From contig CAZJPS010000003.1 in assembly GCA_964548055.1 (NCBI GenBank), forward strand, positions 1 to 41,224: a stretch of DNA of 41,224 nucleotides, read 5' to 3'. Position numbers and translations under genes: made by a program. Shown piece after piece: positions 38,760 to 41,224 of the stretch. This stretch comes from CAZJPS01 sp964548055 (GTDB lineage: Bacteria; Patescibacteriota; Gracilibacteria; Peribacterales; Peribacteraceae). Numbering within the stretch: the first letter of the stretch is position 1; each line of letters begins with the position of its first letter. The notes under the pieces are model-generated. The model ran no database searches and had not been told where the DNA came from. It saw nothing but the letters and a program-made list of their open reading frames with translations.

Positions 38760-39365
38760 ATGGATTCATCCACATCTACCGCCGCCCTCCTCGAACAACT
38801 CTTCGCAGGAACCGAGGGCTACGCTCTCTCTTCCCAGGGAAGATCTCGCCTTGGGTGCGATGCTGATCCTGCATTTACCTATGGTGAAGTATCTTTAGAA
38901 GCCATGCGCCAGATGCTGGATAGCGTGGAGCCGCAGGCAGGAGAGGTGTTCTACGATCTTGGATCAGGCACGGGAAAGGGAGTTATTTACGCCTCTCTTT
39001 TGTACGCATTTGCGAGGGCAACAGGCATTGAACTTCTGGAAGAGCTGTACAATGCTGCGGATGCAATCCGCATGCGCTACGAAGAAGCGCGTCAGCAGCA
39101 TGGTCGAAATACGCAGGTGGACTTTCGTCTCGGTGATATTTTTACCGAGGACATTTCCGATGGAAACATCGTCTTCTCCCACTGCACCTGCTTCGACGAT
39201 ATTCTGATGAACCGTCTAGCTACCAAGCTCGAGACTCTCAAACCAGGTTCCCGTGTGATCACCGTCACTAAGAACCTCATCTCCCCGGAATTCGAACTGC
39301 TTGGCAGCATGCCTGTGACGATGGCGTGGGGTCAGGCGACGGCGTGGATGCACAGACGAAAATAA
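38760..39365 (+). CDS. SAM-dependent methyltransferase, Dot1-like
   Basis: 201 residues, start ATG 38760. Class I methyltransferase fold: motif I FYDLGSGTGKGVIYASLLY (about residue 65), acidic GIELLEELY after strand 2, FRLGDIF, then IVFSHCTCFDDILMNRLATK and LETLKPGSRVITVTK. An N-terminal helix with YGEVSLEAMRQML precedes motif I. The order motif I, E, and xxxCFDD followed by LKPGSRVI resembles the catalytic core of Dot1-family lysine methyltransferases, in which a related N-x-x-F position lies here. The substrate is unknown and may be a protein or small molecule. No downstream partner is obvious. Confidence 0.75.
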   Translation: MDSSTSTAALLEQLFAGTEGYALSSQGRSRLGCDADPAFTYGEVSLEAMRQMLDSVEPQAGEVFYDLGSGTGKGVIYASLLYAFARATGIELLEELYNAADAIRMRYEEARQQHGRNTQVDFRLGDIFTEDISDGNIVFSHCTCFDDILMNRLATKLETLKPGSRVITVTKNLISPEFELLGSMPVTMAWGQATAWMHRRK

Positions 39366-39370
39366 CAGTG

Positions 39371-39376
39371 TAGAAT
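39371..39376 (+). promoter_or_regulatory. -10 element (TAGAAT) of mscL, leaderless spacing
   Basis: Ends seven bases before the ATG at 39384. Confidence 0.65.
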
Positions 39377-39383
39377 CTGTTGC

Positions 39384-39833
39384 ATGAAGATACTTCAAGA
39401 GTTCAAAGAATTCGCAGCGCGCGGAAATGTGATCGATCTCGCAGTGGGCGTGATTATTGGTGCTGCCTTTGGCAAGATCGTCACTTCGTTTGTGAATGAC
39501 GTGGTGATGCCGCCGCTTGGATTACTGCTTGGGAAAGTGGATTTCAAAGATTTATATATCAACCTCTCTGGAAAAGAGTACGCCTCGCTCACGCAGGCCA
39601 AATCGATGGGTGCTGCTACTATTAATTACGGCGCCTTTTTCAATGCAATCGTCGAATTTCTCATCGTCTCATTCGTCATCTTTCTCTTCGTTCGTCAGAT
39701 CAATCGCCTCAGGAATTTACGTGCACCCAAAGATGGAGAACCTACTTCGAAGGAGTGTCCCTTTTGCCTCTCCAGCATCCCCTTTAAAGCAACGAGGTGT
39801 GGGCACTGTACGTCGGAGGTGAAAGTGGCTTAG
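39384..39833 (+). CDS. mscL: Large-conductance mechanosensitive channel with C-terminal zinc ribbon
   Basis: Osmotic safety valve, 149 residues. N-terminal helix and TM1 EFAARGNVIDLAVGVIIGAA are highly typical, followed by FVNDVVMPPLGLLLGKVDF, a periplasmic loop and TM2 (FFNAIVEFLIVSFVIFLFVRQ, given here in part). The C-terminus ends in a treble-clef-like zinc ribbon CPFC...CGHC, found in a subset of MscL proteins. All expected features are present. It has a leaderless-type promoter. Confidence 0.97.
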   Translation: MKILQEFKEFAARGNVIDLAVGVIIGAAFGKIVTSFVNDVVMPPLGLLLGKVDFKDLYINLSGKEYASLTQAKSMGAATINYGAFFNAIVEFLIVSFVIFLFVRQINRLRNLRAPKDGEPTSKECPFCLSSIPFKATRCGHCTSEVKVA

Positions 39834-39897
39834 GTGCTGTTTTAGTAGATCTAACATCAGATGATATTGATGGGTATTGTTCTCTTCATGATTCGTG

Positions 39898-39903
39898 TAT
39901 CAT
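39898..39903 (+). promoter_or_regulatory. -10 element (TATCAT), leaderless spacing
   Basis: Ends seven bases before the ATG at 39911. This decides that start. Confidence 0.55.
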
Positions 39904-39910
39904 TCCGATT

Positions 39911-40702
39911 ATGCTTCAAAAATATGCCATTCTTTCGGTTATAGCTTTAACCATTTTTTCGCAAGCGGAGCTTGGCTTCGCGTCTGTAGGACGAGTGCAG
40001 AAGGTCTCGAGTACATCCTCTTCTTCCGTAAAGAGTGTTTTGAGTGCGCGTAAAAAGCTTGTGAAGCGACCCACAAGAACTCTGCGCGCGGCAAGCTCAT
40101 CAAAGAGCGTGTCTTCGCGCGTGAGTTCCCGATCATCTTCCTCTTTGTCCGCTTCATCCTCTATTTCTAAGCAATCTGTATCATCTGACATATCTGTGGT
40201 GACTGAAAAAAATAGTCCTATCATTAAAAATGCAGGAGAAGCGAATGGCATTTTGCACCCTTTTAATGACGTCCGCATTGCTGCATTTACCTATACCGTC
40301 TACAAGGCAAATAGTACTGATACCTATAGTTCGAGCAAGCTACTCGGGTTCCCGCATGGTTACTGGTATGTCGCTGGTAAGACGATATCAATCAATAATG
40401 TTCGTATGCGCGTTATTGGGAACAGCGATAAGGCAAACTGTGTTGTGGAATCTGGTCTGATTGGTTGCGACCCACCTGAGGGATTTTTACCAGGCTCTCC
40501 TTCCTCTTTTACGGTGGAGTTGATTGCAGATGTGAGCAAGAAAGGTGCTGCTTCCGAAACACTGACAGTCTTCGCTCAGAAAACAGATCTGACGGATGAG
40601 CAGCGAAAAATGCTGAATGCTTCGGCGGCGCAGAATCCAGCTGCAGATCCGCAACAATCAGCATCCTTCATTCCGTCAACTGTCTGGACAGTGCAGCAGT
40701 AG
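39911..40702 (+). CDS. Secreted protein with Ser-rich linker, unknown
   Basis: 263 residues. The signal peptide MLQKYAILSVIALTIFSQAE ends near LGFA. A Ser/Lys/Arg-rich low-complexity region (about 30-100, e.g. SSRVSSRSSSSLSASSSISK) leads to a beta-rich domain (about 115-240) with two Cys (NCVVESGLIGCDPP) likely forming a disulphide. Longer in-frame starts upstream give a non-signal N-terminus and lie in the promoter or mscL. The Ser-rich linker resembles that of the minor pilin at 9752-11017. Family not recognised. Confidence 0.75.
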   Translation: MLQKYAILSVIALTIFSQAELGFASVGRVQKVSSTSSSSVKSVLSARKKLVKRPTRTLRAASSSKSVSSRVSSRSSSSLSASSSISKQSVSSDISVVTEKNSPIIKNAGEANGILHPFNDVRIAAFTYTVYKANSTDTYSSSKLLGFPHGYWYVAGKTISINNVRMRVIGNSDKANCVVESGLIGCDPPEGFLPGSPSSFTVELIADVSKKGAASETLTVFAQKTDLTDEQRKMLNASAAQNPAADPQQSASFIPSTVWTVQQ

Positions 40703-40761
40703 GAATATTGTTGAATACGTAGGTTCATCTGATTGCTGACGAAGATTCTTGTACGAGAACT

Positions 40762-41049
40762 TTAATGTCCGTCTTGCCATCTCCAAAAGCCTCTAATACC
40801 CGCAAAAAGTAATACTCCGAGGCAAAAATTTACGATGAGATAGAAAACTATTTGCATGACAGTTGATTGGCCAAAAGCCATTGGCATCATTAAACTTGCT
40901 GGCAAATTTGCCACAGCAGTGAAAAACCCACACATTCCTCCCACTTGAAAATGGCACATTAGGGCAAATTCAAAGAGAAAAATAACGATGAAATATACAT
41001 CTCCTACAATCCCACCAATAAGCCAGACCGGTAATTTTTTGCGAGGCAT
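40762..41049 (-). CDS. Small membrane protein, unknown
   Basis: 95 residues with about three membrane segments (LIGGIVGDVYFIVIFLFEFA, FTAVANLPASLMMPMAF, QIVFYLIVNFCLGVLLFAGI), a basic N-terminus MPRKK and a Trp/Arg tail. I do not recognise the family. The ATG at 41049 lies seven bases after a TAGAAT hexamer. It converges with the gene at 39911. Confidence 0.7.
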   Translation of the reverse strand: MPRKKLPVWLIGGIVGDVYFIVIFLFEFALMCHFQVGGMCGFFTAVANLPASLMMPMAFGQSTVMQIVFYLIVNFCLGVLLFAGIRGFWRWQDGH

Positions 41050-41056
41050 GTGAACA

Positions 41057-41062
41057 ATTCTA
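41057..41062 (-). promoter_or_regulatory. -10 element (TAGAAT), leaderless spacing
   Basis: Ends seven bases before the ATG at 41049. Confidence 0.6.
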
Positions 41063-41121
41063 TCATGTCACTGTGGTGGTTTACCATGAGCGAGCCTCCC
41101 ACGTAGCGGTGGCGAGTCGAA

Positions 41122-41207
41122 TGGTGCCGAGGAGAGGACTTGAACCTCCATGGGATTGCTCCCGCCAGCTCCTAAGGCTGGTGCGTCTGCCATTTCGCCA
41201 CCTCGGC
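41122..41207 (-). tRNA. tRNA-Leu (anticodon TAG)
   Basis: 86 bases with a long variable arm. Acceptor GCCGAGG/CCTCGGC, anticodon stem CCAGC/GCTGG with loop CTTAGGA (anticodon TAG), T arm with GGTTCAAGTCC, discriminator A and encoded CCA (41124-41122). An imperfect inverted repeat follows its 3' end (about 41080-41121). Confidence 0.97.
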
Positions 41208-41224
41208 AATTACTTCAGTGATCT

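Noticed and set aside
7..41224. Insertion sequences, prophage, toxin-antitoxin or defence genes
   Set aside because: No transposase, integrase, phage structural, toxin or restriction protein motif was seen in any supported reading frame.

Overview
The window looks like a chromosomal segment of a bacterium of the Candidate Phyla Radiation (Patescibacteria), possibly of the Peribacteria/Peregrinibacteria type. The evidence is indirect: a type IV pilus locus with CPR-style short pilins, many small secreted or single-membrane-span proteins of unknown function, standalone ComEC-like and PP2C-like/propeller proteins, and almost no Shine-Dalgarno sequences. TGA is used as a normal stop (dnaN, pyrB, rnj neighbours), so this is not a UGA-recoding lineage. 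I see no transposase, integrase, phage gene or CRISPR array.

Layout. 1-1.8 kb: polyprenyl-phosphate sugar transferase coupled to a partial unknown gene. 2.1-3.9 kb: secreted DKNYY-repeat protein, tRNA-Thr(TGT) and, on the plus strand, the RNase P RNA gene (rnpB), which carries a hairpin repeat inside it. 3.9-15.5 kb: sensor kinase, then a long minus-strand type IV pilus/type II secretion-like locus read right to left: receiver protein, PilB-like ATPase, PilC with a very long N-terminal extension, four minor (pseudo)pilins including one fused to a beta-propeller, and the major pilin with a strong terminator. The prepilin peptidase lies separately at 18.7-19.4 kb. 15.7-27.7 kb: housekeeping enzymes (purH, recR, smpB, RNase J, pyrC-pyrB) mixed with small unknown genes. 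27.9-32.4 kb: envelope block (flippase, FN3-like secreted protein, ComEC-type hydrolase, nucleotidyltransferase with left-handed beta-helix). 32.4-32.96 kb: a probable chromosomal origin, a 580-base gene-free stretch with several DnaA boxes directly upstream of dnaN, with no dnaA beside it. 33-41.2 kb: dnaN, a membrane protein, mfd, small unknown genes, a Dot1-like methyltransferase, mscL, secreted/membrane proteins and tRNA-Leu(TAG).

Two patterns cut across the window. First, many genes have a -10 hexamer whose 3' end lies only 6-8 bases before the start codon, which predicts leaderless mRNAs; this also corrects several starts (smpB, pilD, the secreted proteins) and suggests one rare ATC start. 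Four promoters share the ten bases TTTTCTGCTA at the -10 region. Second, most larger intergenic gaps hold an imperfect palindrome whose two arms are each built of 2-5 tandem copies of a 6-9 base unit. The unit differs between families but the architecture is the same. One family (7-base unit GTTGAAA/GTGGAAA) has also entered the reading frames of purH and, twice, pyrC without breaking them. These palindromic short-unit arrays are the best candidate for an undescribed element in the window.
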